The translations under genes and the position numbers were made by a program. From Salinicola peritrichatus (GTDB lineage Bacteria; Pseudomonadota; Gammaproteobacteria; Pseudomonadales; Halomonadaceae), in contig NZ_PZJU01000008.1 of the NCBI RefSeq assembly GCF_003206715.1, positions 19,848 to 72,498 on the forward strand: a stretch of DNA of 52,651 nucleotides, given 5' to 3'. Below the pieces are notes generated by a model that was not told the origin of the DNA, did not search any database, and worked only from the letters and a program-made list of their open reading frames with translations. Shown here one piece after another: positions 41,592 to 49,655 of this stretch. The first letter of the stretch is position 1, and the number at the start of each line of letters is the position of its first letter.

Positions 41592-42488
41592 TCAGCGGGT
41601 GCGTGGGTCGAGAGCATCACGCAGCCCGTCGCCCAGGAAGTTGAGACAGAAAAGCGTGACGGCGAGGAAGGCCGACGGCACCAGCAGCATCCAGGGCGCG
41701 CTCTCCATCATGTCGACGCCTTCGGAGATCAACACGCCCCAACTGGTCAGCGGCTCTTGCACGCCGAGGCCGAGGAACGACAGGAAGCTCTCCAGCAGAA
41801 TCACCTTGGGTACGGTCAGGGTGACGTAGACGATCACCGGGCCGATGGCGTTGGGAATCAGGTGGCGGGTGACGATCTTCGAGTCACGTACCCCCAGGGC
41901 GTGGGCGGCCTCGATATATTCGCGGCGTTTGAGCGCCAGGGTCTGGCCGCGCACGATGCGTGCCATGTCGAGCCACTCCACCGCACCGATGGCGGCATAG
42001 ATCAGGAAGATGTTGCGGCCGAAAACCACCATCAGCAGGATCACCAGGAACATGAACGGCAACGAATACATGATGTCGACGAAGCGCATCATCAGGTTGT
42101 CCGTGCGCCCGCCGACATAGCCGGAAATGGCGCCGTAAAGCACGCCGATCACCAGGCTGACGAAGGAAGCCACCAGCGCCACCGACAGCGATACGCGCCC
42201 GCCGTAGAGCACCCGGGTGAGCAGATCGCGGCCGTTGGCATCGGTACCCAGGTAGTGGGCGCCTTCCAGCGTGGGGCCGGTGCCGAAGGCGTTCCAGTCG
42301 ACCTCGGCCAGGCCCCACGGCAACAGCCACGGACCGGCGACGCAGACGATCACGATCAGCACCAGCAACGCCAGGCTGGCCATGGCGGCACGGTTCTGGG
42401 TCAGGCGTCGCCAGGCATCTCGGCCCAGGCTTTCCCCCACCGGCGCCGCGCCGGGTGGCGCGGTGATGGATGAATTATCGGTCGTCAT
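41592..42488 (-). CDS. oppC: Oligopeptide ABC transporter permease OppC
   Basis: The 298-residue membrane protein has an N-terminal OppC helix (WRRLTQNRAAMASLALLVLI), the YLGTDANGRDLLTRVLYGGR block, and the EAA loop REYIEAAHALGVRDSKIVTR contacting the ATPase. Its length and sequence fit OppC rather than YejE. It starts 29 bp after oppB. Confidence 0.95.
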   Translation of the reverse strand: MTTDNSSITAPPGAAPVGESLGRDAWRRLTQNRAAMASLALLVLIVIVCVAGPWLLPWGLAEVDWNAFGTGPTLEGAHYLGTDANGRDLLTRVLYGGRVSLSVALVASFVSLVIGVLYGAISGYVGGRTDNLMMRFVDIMYSLPFMFLVILLMVVFGRNIFLIYAAIGAVEWLDMARIVRGQTLALKRREYIEAAHALGVRDSKIVTRHLIPNAIGPVIVYVTLTVPKVILLESFLSFLGLGVQEPLTSWGVLISEGVDMMESAPWMLLVPSAFLAVTLFCLNFLGDGLRDALDPRTR

Positions 42489-42517
42489 GCGCGGCCTCCC
42501 TGGGTTGTTGTAACGGA

Positions 42518-43444
42518 TCAGTCGTCATAGCGGATTTGCGGGTCGAGCGCCGAATAGAGCAGATCGACGATCAGATTCATCAACACGATCAGCACGCCGT
42601 AGAAGACCACGGTGCCCATCACCAGGGTGTAGTCGCGGTTGAGTGCGCCCTGCACGAAGTAGCGGCCGATGCCGGGAATGCCGAAGATCTGCTCGATCAC
42701 CACCGAGCCGGTGATGATCCCGGCGATGGCCGGGCCGAGATACGACATTATCGGCAGCAGGGCGGGGCGGATGGCATGACGCCAGATCACCTCGCCCTCG
42801 TTGAGCCCTTTGGCGCGGGCGGTGCGGATGAAATGGCTGCCCAGCACCTCGATCATGCTGGCGCGCATCATGCGGGCGATATAGGCGATCTGCTGGATCG
42901 ACAGCGCCACCACCGGCAGGATCAGATTGGGCAGCGCGCCGCCGTTCCAGCCTCCCGCCGGCAGCCACGCCAGCAGCACCCCGAAGACCAGCGCGAAGAT
43001 CGGCGCGATGACGAAATTGGGCACGGCGATGCCGGTCAGCGCGGTGCCCATGACCAGGTAATCCACGGTGGAGTTGCGCTTGAGCGCCGCCGCGATCCCC
43101 AGCGGCAGGCCGACGAGCAGCGCCAGCAGGATCGCCAGCCCGCCGATTTCCAGACTGACCGGAAAGCCCTGCGCGATCAGTTCGGTGACCGAGAAGTCCT
43201 TGTACTTGAACGACGGCCCGAAGTCGCCCTGCAGCAGGTTGCCCATGTAGCGCAGGTACTGCATCGGCAGCGGCTCGTCGAGATGGTAGGCCGCCATCAG
43301 GTTGGCCTCGATCTCCGGCGGCAGCTGGCGCTCGCCGTCGAACGGGCCGCCCGGCGCCACGCGCATCAGGAAGAACGAGATCGTGATCACGATCAGTAGC
43401 GTGGGAATCGCCTGCAACAGGCGCTTCAGGGTGTAGCTCAGCAT
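42518..43444 (-). CDS. oppB: Oligopeptide ABC transporter permease OppB
   Basis: The 308-residue permease closely follows E. coli OppB: TLKRLLQAIPTLLIVITISF at the N-terminus, GDFGPSFKYKD, GGGWNGGALPNLILP-type sequence and the EAA loop FIRTARAKGLNEGEVIWRHA. The ATG at 43444 gives the expected length; upstream codons lack similarity. It lies 28 bp after the first binding-protein gene. Confidence 0.95.
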   Translation of the reverse strand: MLSYTLKRLLQAIPTLLIVITISFFLMRVAPGGPFDGERQLPPEIEANLMAAYHLDEPLPMQYLRYMGNLLQGDFGPSFKYKDFSVTELIAQGFPVSLEIGGLAILLALLVGLPLGIAAALKRNSTVDYLVMGTALTGIAVPNFVIAPIFALVFGVLLAWLPAGGWNGGALPNLILPVVALSIQQIAYIARMMRASMIEVLGSHFIRTARAKGLNEGEVIWRHAIRPALLPIMSYLGPAIAGIITGSVVIEQIFGIPGIGRYFVQGALNRDYTLVMGTVVFYGVLIVLMNLIVDLLYSALDPQIRYDD

Positions 43445-43472
43445 GCCGGACCTCGCGGCGATACAAGTCGAA

Positions 43473-45074
43473 TCATTGCTCACTCTCCTGGAGATAACGC
43501 AACGGGTGAACGTCCATCGGATTGCTCTCCCAGCCCTGGAGGTCGGGCGAAACCAGGTGAACGGAGACATAGTCGTAGAGTGGCAGCAGCGCATAGTCGT
43601 CCAGTAGCCGCTGCTGGGCCTGCGTCATCAACTGGCGACGCTTCTCGGCGTCGAGTTCGCCGGTGCTCTCGGCGACGAGCGCGTCGTAGGTCGCGTCGTG
43701 GTAGCCGCTGCTCCGGCTGGCCGAGCCGTTGTCGGCGTAGGCATTGAGGAAATCGAACGGGTCGTTGATGGTTGCCACCATGCCGTAGCGCGCCACCTCG
43801 AAATTACCTTCGCGGATGGTGGCGTAGTGGACGGCCGCCTCGGAGTTGATCAGCTCGACCTCCACGCCCAGCGGCTTCCACATCGCGGCCACCGCCACCG
43901 CGATCTTCTTGTGATCTTCCAGGGTGTTGTAGTTGAGCCTCAGGTGCAGCGGATGGTCGGGTCCGTAGCCCGCTTCCTGCATCAGCTCCTTGGCGCGTGC
44001 CATGCGCTGGTCCATCGGCATGCCGGCGAAATCCAGCTCGCCCTGCGGCGCGTTGGCGGTGTTGCGCGGCACGTACCAGAACGAGGGGGGCTGGCCTTGT
44101 CCGAGGATCTGATCGGTGATGATGTCGCGCCGGACGGCCAGGTTGAGGGCTTCGCGAACGCGTTTATCCGCCAGCGGCTGGCCGTCGTGAAGATTGAACA
44201 TGTAGAAGTATTCCGCCGTCAGCGGGCCGACTCTCAGCGCGTCGCCGAGGTTCTCCCGCGCCCAGGCAAAGCGCGACGACGGCACGCTCGAATAGGCGAT
44301 GTCCATCTCGCCGGTGCGGAAACGGTTGAGGGCCGAGCCGGCATCGTCGATGGGGTAGAAGGTGACCTTGTCCACGGCGACGCTGTCGGCAGCATGGAAA
44401 TGGGGGTTCTTCTCCACCACGATGCGCGACTGCGGCTGCCACTCATTCAGGGTGAAGGCGCCGCTGGAAACGGTGTTGCCCGGCTGCACCCAGCCTGCTT
44501 CGTTGGCGATGACGTGTTCGGGAAGCGGCGCCGCTTCGGTCATCGCCAGCGCCTGCAGGAACCAGGCGGTGGGCTGGGTCAATCGGATGCGCAGGGTATG
44601 CGAATCGACCGCTTCGACCCCGAGGGCGTCGGCGCTCTCGTCACCGGCATTGATCGCCCGGGCGTTGACGATGGGGTAGTAGAGATTGGCGTTCTGGTTG
44701 GCGATCGCCGGATCGAGCACGCGACGCAGGGCGAAGACGGCGTCCTCGGCAGTGATCGGCTCGCCGTCGGACCACTCGGCGTCGCGCAGATGGAAGGTGT
44801 AGGTCTTGCCCTCGTCGCTGACTTCCCAACGATCGGCCAGCCCCGGGACCAGGCTGCCATCCTTGGCATAGGTGACCAGGCCCTCGAACAGCGCACGGGT
44901 GACGCGTGTCTCCCAGGTGCCGCTGGTCTTCTGCGGATCGAGGGTGCCCGGCTCGGCACCGTTGGCGATATTGATGCTGAAAGCCTGCGCCGGGAGGGCG
45001 AATGCAGCCAGCGTGATGCCGCCCAGCGTGGCAAGCAGATGCCGCGAGATCTTGCTGAAGGGTGTCGAAGTCAT
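43473..45074 (-). CDS. oppA: OppA/MppA-like peptide-binding protein 1
   Basis: The 533-residue periplasmic binding protein (SBP_bac_5 family) has a signal peptide ending near AQA-FSI. Mature landmarks are GAEPGTLDPQK, KTYTFHLRDAEWSDGEPITA, ADKRVREALNLAVRRDII and GYGPDHPLHLRLNYNT. It is the copy adjacent to oppB and the most divergent of the four in the window (for example FYPIDDAGSALNRFRTGEMD), so it may be the ancestral partner of the permease. Confidence 0.94.
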   Translation of the reverse strand: MTSTPFSKISRHLLATLGGITLAAFALPAQAFSINIANGAEPGTLDPQKTSGTWETRVTRALFEGLVTYAKDGSLVPGLADRWEVSDEGKTYTFHLRDAEWSDGEPITAEDAVFALRRVLDPAIANQNANLYYPIVNARAINAGDESADALGVEAVDSHTLRIRLTQPTAWFLQALAMTEAAPLPEHVIANEAGWVQPGNTVSSGAFTLNEWQPQSRIVVEKNPHFHAADSVAVDKVTFYPIDDAGSALNRFRTGEMDIAYSSVPSSRFAWARENLGDALRVGPLTAEYFYMFNLHDGQPLADKRVREALNLAVRRDIITDQILGQGQPPSFWYVPRNTANAPQGELDFAGMPMDQRMARAKELMQEAGYGPDHPLHLRLNYNTLEDHKKIAVAVAAMWKPLGVEVELINSEAAVHYATIREGNFEVARYGMVATINDPFDFLNAYADNGSASRSSGYHDATYDALVAESTGELDAEKRRQLMTQAQQRLLDDYALLPLYDYVSVHLVSPDLQGWESNPMDVHPLRYLQESEQ

Positions 45075-45150
45075 CTGGTAATGCGTCCCTTGGCCGCCGG
45101 TCGCTGCGAATCGATGACTCGGCGGCATTGGTGATTCGAATTGTCGTTTG

Positions 45151-46773
45151 TCAGTCCGACGCTAGCGAAAGCCACCGAGAAAGGTGCCGGTTGAGCGCGT
45201 TGTCTTCCCAGCCATCCAGCTTGGGGTTGACCAGGTTGCGCGAGACGTCGACATAGATCGGTGCCACCGCATAGTCGGACAGCGCCTGCCGCTCCGCCTG
45301 CTGCAGCAACTGCTGGCGAGCGTCTTCGTCGGTCTCGCGGCTGGCTTTGGCCATCAGCTCGTCGAACGCCTGACTGCGATAGCCGCCGTAATTCTTGGGC
45401 GAGTCGCTCTGCAGGATGCCGAGGAAGTTGCTGGCGTCGTCGAAGTCCGCGACCCAACTGCCGCGGCCGATGTCGAAGTTGCCGTTGGCGAGCTCGGCGT
45501 AGTGCACCGCGCCCTCGGCATTGACCAGTTGCGTCTCGACCCCGAGCGGCTGCCACATCGCGGCCAGGGCCACGGCGATGCGCTTGTTGGCCTCGGTGGT
45601 GGAGTAGCGCAGCGTCAATTCCAGCGGATGGTCCGGGCCGTAGCCGGCGTCTTCGAGCAGGCTCCTGGCCTCGGCAATCCGCTCATCCATCGGCAGATCC
45701 AGGCCGGGCATGGTCTGGGCGTCGTAGTGGCTGACACCGCCGGGGACGAAGCCGCTGGCTGGCGAGACGACACCGCCCATGATCTGGTCTGCGATGACGT
45801 CTCGGCGGATTGCGAGGTTGAGCGCTTCACGCACGCGCTTGTCGGCCGTCGGATGGCCATCGCGCTGGTTGAGCGCGAAATAGTAATTGGCCAGCTGCGG
45901 CGCGAGGTGAACGGCGTCGGGGAGGTTTTCCTGCAGCCACTGGTATCGGTCCGGCGAGAAATCGCGAACGATGTCGAGACCGCCGGCGCGGAAGCGTTGC
46001 AGACCGGCGCTGCGATCCTCGACCGGATAGTAGTCGACCCCATCGAGGGCGACGTCGTCGGCATCGTGGAATTCGGGATTCTTGCGCGCCGCGATGTGAT
46101 CGTGGGAGGTCCAGCTTGTCGGGGTGAAGGCGCCGTTGGTCGCGATGTGATCCATCTGGGTCCAGTCGTTACCGAACCGCTCGACCAGGTGCGAAGGCAC
46201 CGGCGACGCGGCGATATGCGCCAGCAGCGTCGGGAAGTAGGGCGTCGGCTGGTTCAGGGTGATCTTCAAGGTCTTGGCATCGACCGCCTCGACACCGAGT
46301 TCGGGGGCGTCCTGCTCGCCCTTGGTGTGCGCTTCGGCGCCGCGAATCGGATAGAACAGGCTGGCGTAGACGGCGCCGTTGGCCGGATCGAACAGACGCT
46401 GGAAGTCGAGCACGAAGTCCTTGGCGACCACGGGTTCACCGTCCGACCAGTTGGCGTCGTCGCGCAGCTTGAAGGTATAGACGGTGCCGTCTTCGCTGAT
46501 GTCCCAACTGCTGGCTGCGCCGGGGATATACTCGCCGGCCGGGTCGAGGATGACCAGGCCCTCGAACAGGTCGCCGAGGACGTCGTTCTCCCAGGCGGTA
46601 CCCCCGATCCGGGCGGTATCCAGCGAGGCCGGTTCACCCTGGATGCCGATACTCAGCGTGGCGGCCCGGGCGGTGTCGACGGACAGGGCTGTCGCCAGGC
46701 TCGCGGCCGCGAGCAGGGGAAGAACGAGCCTGGCGGTTCTTCGATGTGAGCCGTATCTGGGCTGTGTACGCAT
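45151..46773 (-). CDS. OppA/MppA-like peptide-binding protein 2
   Basis: The roughly 540-residue SBP_bac_5 protein has a signal peptide (LVLPLLAAASLATALSVDTA, cleaved near ARA-ATL) and the family start LSIGIQGEPASLDTARIGG. It shares YYPVEDRSAGLQRFRAG and DGHPTADKRVREALNLAIRR with copies 3 and 4. Two starts four codons apart (46785 and 46773) are possible; neither has a strong ribosome-binding site. It lies between the NlpC/P60 gene and copy 1. Confidence 0.92.
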   Translation of the reverse strand: MRTQPRYGSHRRTARLVLPLLAAASLATALSVDTARAATLSIGIQGEPASLDTARIGGTAWENDVLGDLFEGLVILDPAGEYIPGAASSWDISEDGTVYTFKLRDDANWSDGEPVVAKDFVLDFQRLFDPANGAVYASLFYPIRGAEAHTKGEQDAPELGVEAVDAKTLKITLNQPTPYFPTLLAHIAASPVPSHLVERFGNDWTQMDHIATNGAFTPTSWTSHDHIAARKNPEFHDADDVALDGVDYYPVEDRSAGLQRFRAGGLDIVRDFSPDRYQWLQENLPDAVHLAPQLANYYFALNQRDGHPTADKRVREALNLAIRRDVIADQIMGGVVSPASGFVPGGVSHYDAQTMPGLDLPMDERIAEARSLLEDAGYGPDHPLELTLRYSTTEANKRIAVALAAMWQPLGVETQLVNAEGAVHYAELANGNFDIGRGSWVADFDDASNFLGILQSDSPKNYGGYRSQAFDELMAKASRETDEDARQQLLQQAERQALSDYAVAPIYVDVSRNLVNPKLDGWEDNALNRHLSRWLSLASD

Positions 46774-46863
46774 GATCGAGTCCATCCGTTGTTGAGCGTT
46801 TGTTATTGCCGGGGCTGCTGGCGCATTCGCCGGTTTTGGCGACCCCGTCTCGATCTTAAGTCT

Positions 46864-47820
46864 TCATGTTCCTGCGGGAATCGCCGTTCCCGGATCGCCC
46901 GGGTCGAGAAAGCGACGCACGGCGCAGAGCTGCGTTTCGTAGCGACTGCCGGCAAGCCGGCGGCACTCGATCCGCGCATTGTTGGTCGGGGAGTGCAGCA
47001 TGCGGTCATCGCCGAGATAGAGCGCGACGTGGTCGACCACCAGCCGGCCTTCGTTGTTGGGCTTCTCGAAGAACAGCAGATCGCCCGCACGGCGCGCGTC
47101 CAGCGCGACCGGAAGCCCCGTCTCGACCTGATCGTGGGCGTCCCGGGGCAGGCGGATGCCGATGGCGGCGAACAGGCTATGAACCAGCCCGGAGCAGTCG
47201 TAGCCGAAGCTTGAGTTGCCGGCCCATAGATAGCGCAGGCCATCGAAACGCCGGCCCAGCATTTCCAGGCTGGCGGCGGTAGCCGGGAAACATTCTCCCG
47301 GCAACTGAACGCTGTCACGCGGCAGCCAGCCCTGCCCCAGTGGACTCTCGACCCGGACACGGGCCGCGCCGTCGGCGACCGGCGCCGCCAATCTCAGCCG
47401 GGTCAGAAAGCTCAGCTTGAGTGAGCGGCCCCGGGGCAGACCCTGCAACCAGGCGATCGGCGCGACCACCATCGCCGCTTCGGCACCAGCGATGCAACCT
47501 TCGCCCTCGGCGAGCTGCGCCGCCGGAACCCAGCCGGGATAACCGCGGGCATCCAGCGACGAAGGCTGACTCGGCACCACCACCCGGCACCACTCGCTGC
47601 CCAGGTTGTCGGTAGTGCGTTCGATGATTTCGACCGGGGTATCCAGCAGCAGCTGGGTCGCCAGCAGCTTGTCGCGACACAATGCCAGGCGGCTATCGTC
47701 GTCCAGTGCCGATAGCCAGCGCTCCAGTTGGGCCGGATTCTCCAGCGCCGGAGCGTCGACTGCCCGCGGCGCCTGCGGAGCGGCCCAGAGTCCGGCGACC
47801 GAGACGCCGACGCAGCTCAT
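46864..47820 (-). CDS. NlpC/P60 cysteine peptidase with SH3-like domains (YkfC-type)
   Basis: The 318-residue protein has two SH3b-like segments (about residues 60-110 and 130-180) followed by an NlpC/P60 domain with catalytic Cys209 (GYDCSGLV), His264 (VDHVALYLG) and a probable third residue His276 (MLHSPTNN). The layout matches YkfC, which cuts gamma-D-Glu-L-diamino acid bonds in cell-wall peptides. There is no clear signal peptide (no basic N-region), so it may act in the cytoplasm on imported muropeptides. It starts 4 bp after the stop of binding protein 3, with GGAG inside that gene's end, so translation is coupled. Confidence 0.88.
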   Translation of the reverse strand: MSCVGVSVAGLWAAPQAPRAVDAPALENPAQLERWLSALDDDSRLALCRDKLLATQLLLDTPVEIIERTTDNLGSEWCRVVVPSQPSSLDARGYPGWVPAAQLAEGEGCIAGAEAAMVVAPIAWLQGLPRGRSLKLSFLTRLRLAAPVADGAARVRVESPLGQGWLPRDSVQLPGECFPATAASLEMLGRRFDGLRYLWAGNSSFGYDCSGLVHSLFAAIGIRLPRDAHDQVETGLPVALDARRAGDLLFFEKPNNEGRLVVDHVALYLGDDRMLHSPTNNARIECRRLAGSRYETQLCAVRRFLDPGDPGTAIPAGT

Positions 47821-47824
47821 GCCG

Positions 47825-49423
47825 TCACTCCGTGAAGTTGACCCAGCGGGACGGATGATCGTCCTCGACGTTGTCTTCCCAGCCTTCGAGCTTCGGATTG
47901 ACCAGGTTGCGGGTGACGTAGGTCAGCATGGGTATGAACGCGTAGTCGTCCAGCGCCACGTTCTCCGCCTTTTCGAGCAGCTTCTCGCGGGCATCGGGAT
48001 CCTGGGTCTGCGCCGCCTGATCCATCAGCTTGTCATACTCGGGGTTGGAATAGGCGCCGTAGTTGTTGCCCACGCCACTGTGCAGCAGGGTCAGGAAGTT
48101 CTCGGCATCGTTGTAGTCGGCGATCCAGCCGGCACGGGCGACATCGAAATCTCCCTGCTGGATGGTCTGGTAGTGGACGGTGGCCTCGGAGTTGATCATC
48201 TGCACGTTGACGCCCAGCGGCTTCCACATCGCGGCCACGGCGATGGCGATCTTCTTGTGCTCGTCACTGGTGTTGTAGCGCAGGCTCAGATTCAGCGAAT
48301 GATCGGGGCCATAGCCGGCCTCCTGCAGCAGCTCCTTGGCCCTGGCCATGCGGGCATTCATGTCGTCGCTGCCCAGGTCCATATGCTGGGCTTCGTAGTG
48401 ACTGGTACCCGGCGGCACCATGGCGGTGGAGGCCTTGAAGCTGCCGGCCATGATCTGCTCGGAGAGCACGTTGCGTCGCACCGCCAGATTGAGCGCCTCG
48501 CGTACCCGCTTGTCGTTCGTCGGGTGCCCGTCGCGCTGGTTGAGCACGTAGTAGTAGGAACCCAGCATCGGACTCATGTGGGTGGCGTCCGGCAGGTTCT
48601 CGCTCAGCCACTGGTAACGGCTGGACGGGTAGTCGCTCAACACGTCCAGTTCGCCGGCGCGGAAGCGCGAGATGCCGGCGTTGCGATCTTCGACGGTGAA
48701 GTAGTTGACGCCATCCAGGGAGACATCGTCGGCGTCGTAGTAGGTCGGGCTCTTCTCGACGCTGATCTTAGACTGCGAGATCCAGTTCACCGGCTTGAAT
48801 GCGCCATTGGTGGCGATGTGGTCCAGCTTGACCCAGTCCTTGCCGTATTCGTCGACCAGATGCTTGGGCGTTGGATAGGCCGTGTAGTGGGTCAGCAGTT
48901 GTAGAAAGTAGGGCGTTGGGTGGTTGAGGGTGACCTTGAGCGTCTTGCCGTCATCGAGAGATTCCGCCCCCAGCGTGTCGGCGGCCTTGTCGCCGGTGTT
49001 GATCGCCTCTGCGTTGACGATCGGATAGAGCATGTAGGCGTACTTGGAGGCGTTCTCCGGCGCCAGCAGATGCTGCCAGCCGAACACGAAGTCCTCCGCG
49101 GTGACCGGCTCGCCGTCGGACCACTTCGCATCTTCCCGCATGTGGAAGGTATAGGTCTTGCCGTCGTCGGAGACCTCCCACTTCGTTGCCATGCCCGGCA
49201 GCAACTCACCATCGGGAGACTGCTTTATAAGGCCCTCATAGACGTCCATCAGCACCTGGGATTCCCACACGCCGCCGGAGACCTGGGAGGTATCGAAAGA
49301 GGCGAGCTCGCCCTGGACGCCGATGTTGAGCGTCTCGGCAAGCGCCGGCGAGGCCAGCAGGGCGGAGGATAGCGCCAGAGCGCTCAATGGAAGCAGAGCA
49401 CGAGAAAGAGCAGGCTTTGACAT
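47825..49423 (-). CDS. OppA/MppA-like peptide-binding protein 3
   Basis: The 532-residue SBP_bac_5 protein has a signal peptide ending ALA-ETL and the family start LNIGVQGELASFDTSQVSGG. It shares KTYTFHMREDAKWSDGEP, FTVEDRNAGISRFRAGELD and GYGPDHSLNLSLRYNT with its neighbours. The NlpC/P60 gene follows 4 bp later, so this binding protein is the best candidate for delivering that enzyme's substrate. Confidence 0.94.
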   Translation of the reverse strand: MSKPALSRALLPLSALALSSALLASPALAETLNIGVQGELASFDTSQVSGGVWESQVLMDVYEGLIKQSPDGELLPGMATKWEVSDDGKTYTFHMREDAKWSDGEPVTAEDFVFGWQHLLAPENASKYAYMLYPIVNAEAINTGDKAADTLGAESLDDGKTLKVTLNHPTPYFLQLLTHYTAYPTPKHLVDEYGKDWVKLDHIATNGAFKPVNWISQSKISVEKSPTYYDADDVSLDGVNYFTVEDRNAGISRFRAGELDVLSDYPSSRYQWLSENLPDATHMSPMLGSYYYVLNQRDGHPTNDKRVREALNLAVRRNVLSEQIMAGSFKASTAMVPPGTSHYEAQHMDLGSDDMNARMARAKELLQEAGYGPDHSLNLSLRYNTSDEHKKIAIAVAAMWKPLGVNVQMINSEATVHYQTIQQGDFDVARAGWIADYNDAENFLTLLHSGVGNNYGAYSNPEYDKLMDQAAQTQDPDAREKLLEKAENVALDDYAFIPMLTYVTRNLVNPKLEGWEDNVEDDHPSRWVNFTE

Positions 49424-49655
49424 GAAAGTGAACTCCGGCTTGTTGTTGTGATGCGCTCAAAAGATGATGCGCTTCGCATGATTCGGAGGCTGCAAATTGC
49501 CAGCCAGATAGACGCAGTACCTTCGCGCGATCGTGATTAGCCGTCTAATATAAAAACTCGATGATTCATTTCATTTCTTGCATATCTCCGGGGCAAGGGC
49601 GGGCGCTACGCCGCCCCCGGCTTGTGAATCCTGTCACATCGAGACGATAGATCGG
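49424..49655 (-). promoter_or_regulatory. Spacer between binding proteins 4 and 3, probable internal promoter
   Basis: The spacer is 232 bp. Near 49597-49616 a GC-rich inverted repeat (gggcgggcg...cgccgccc) follows the stop of binding protein 4 and could attenuate transcription. Beyond it an AT-rich stretch includes a TATATT -10-like hexamer (49552-49547, minus strand) without a clear -35. A separate promoter for the downstream cluster is plausible. Confidence 0.35.
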
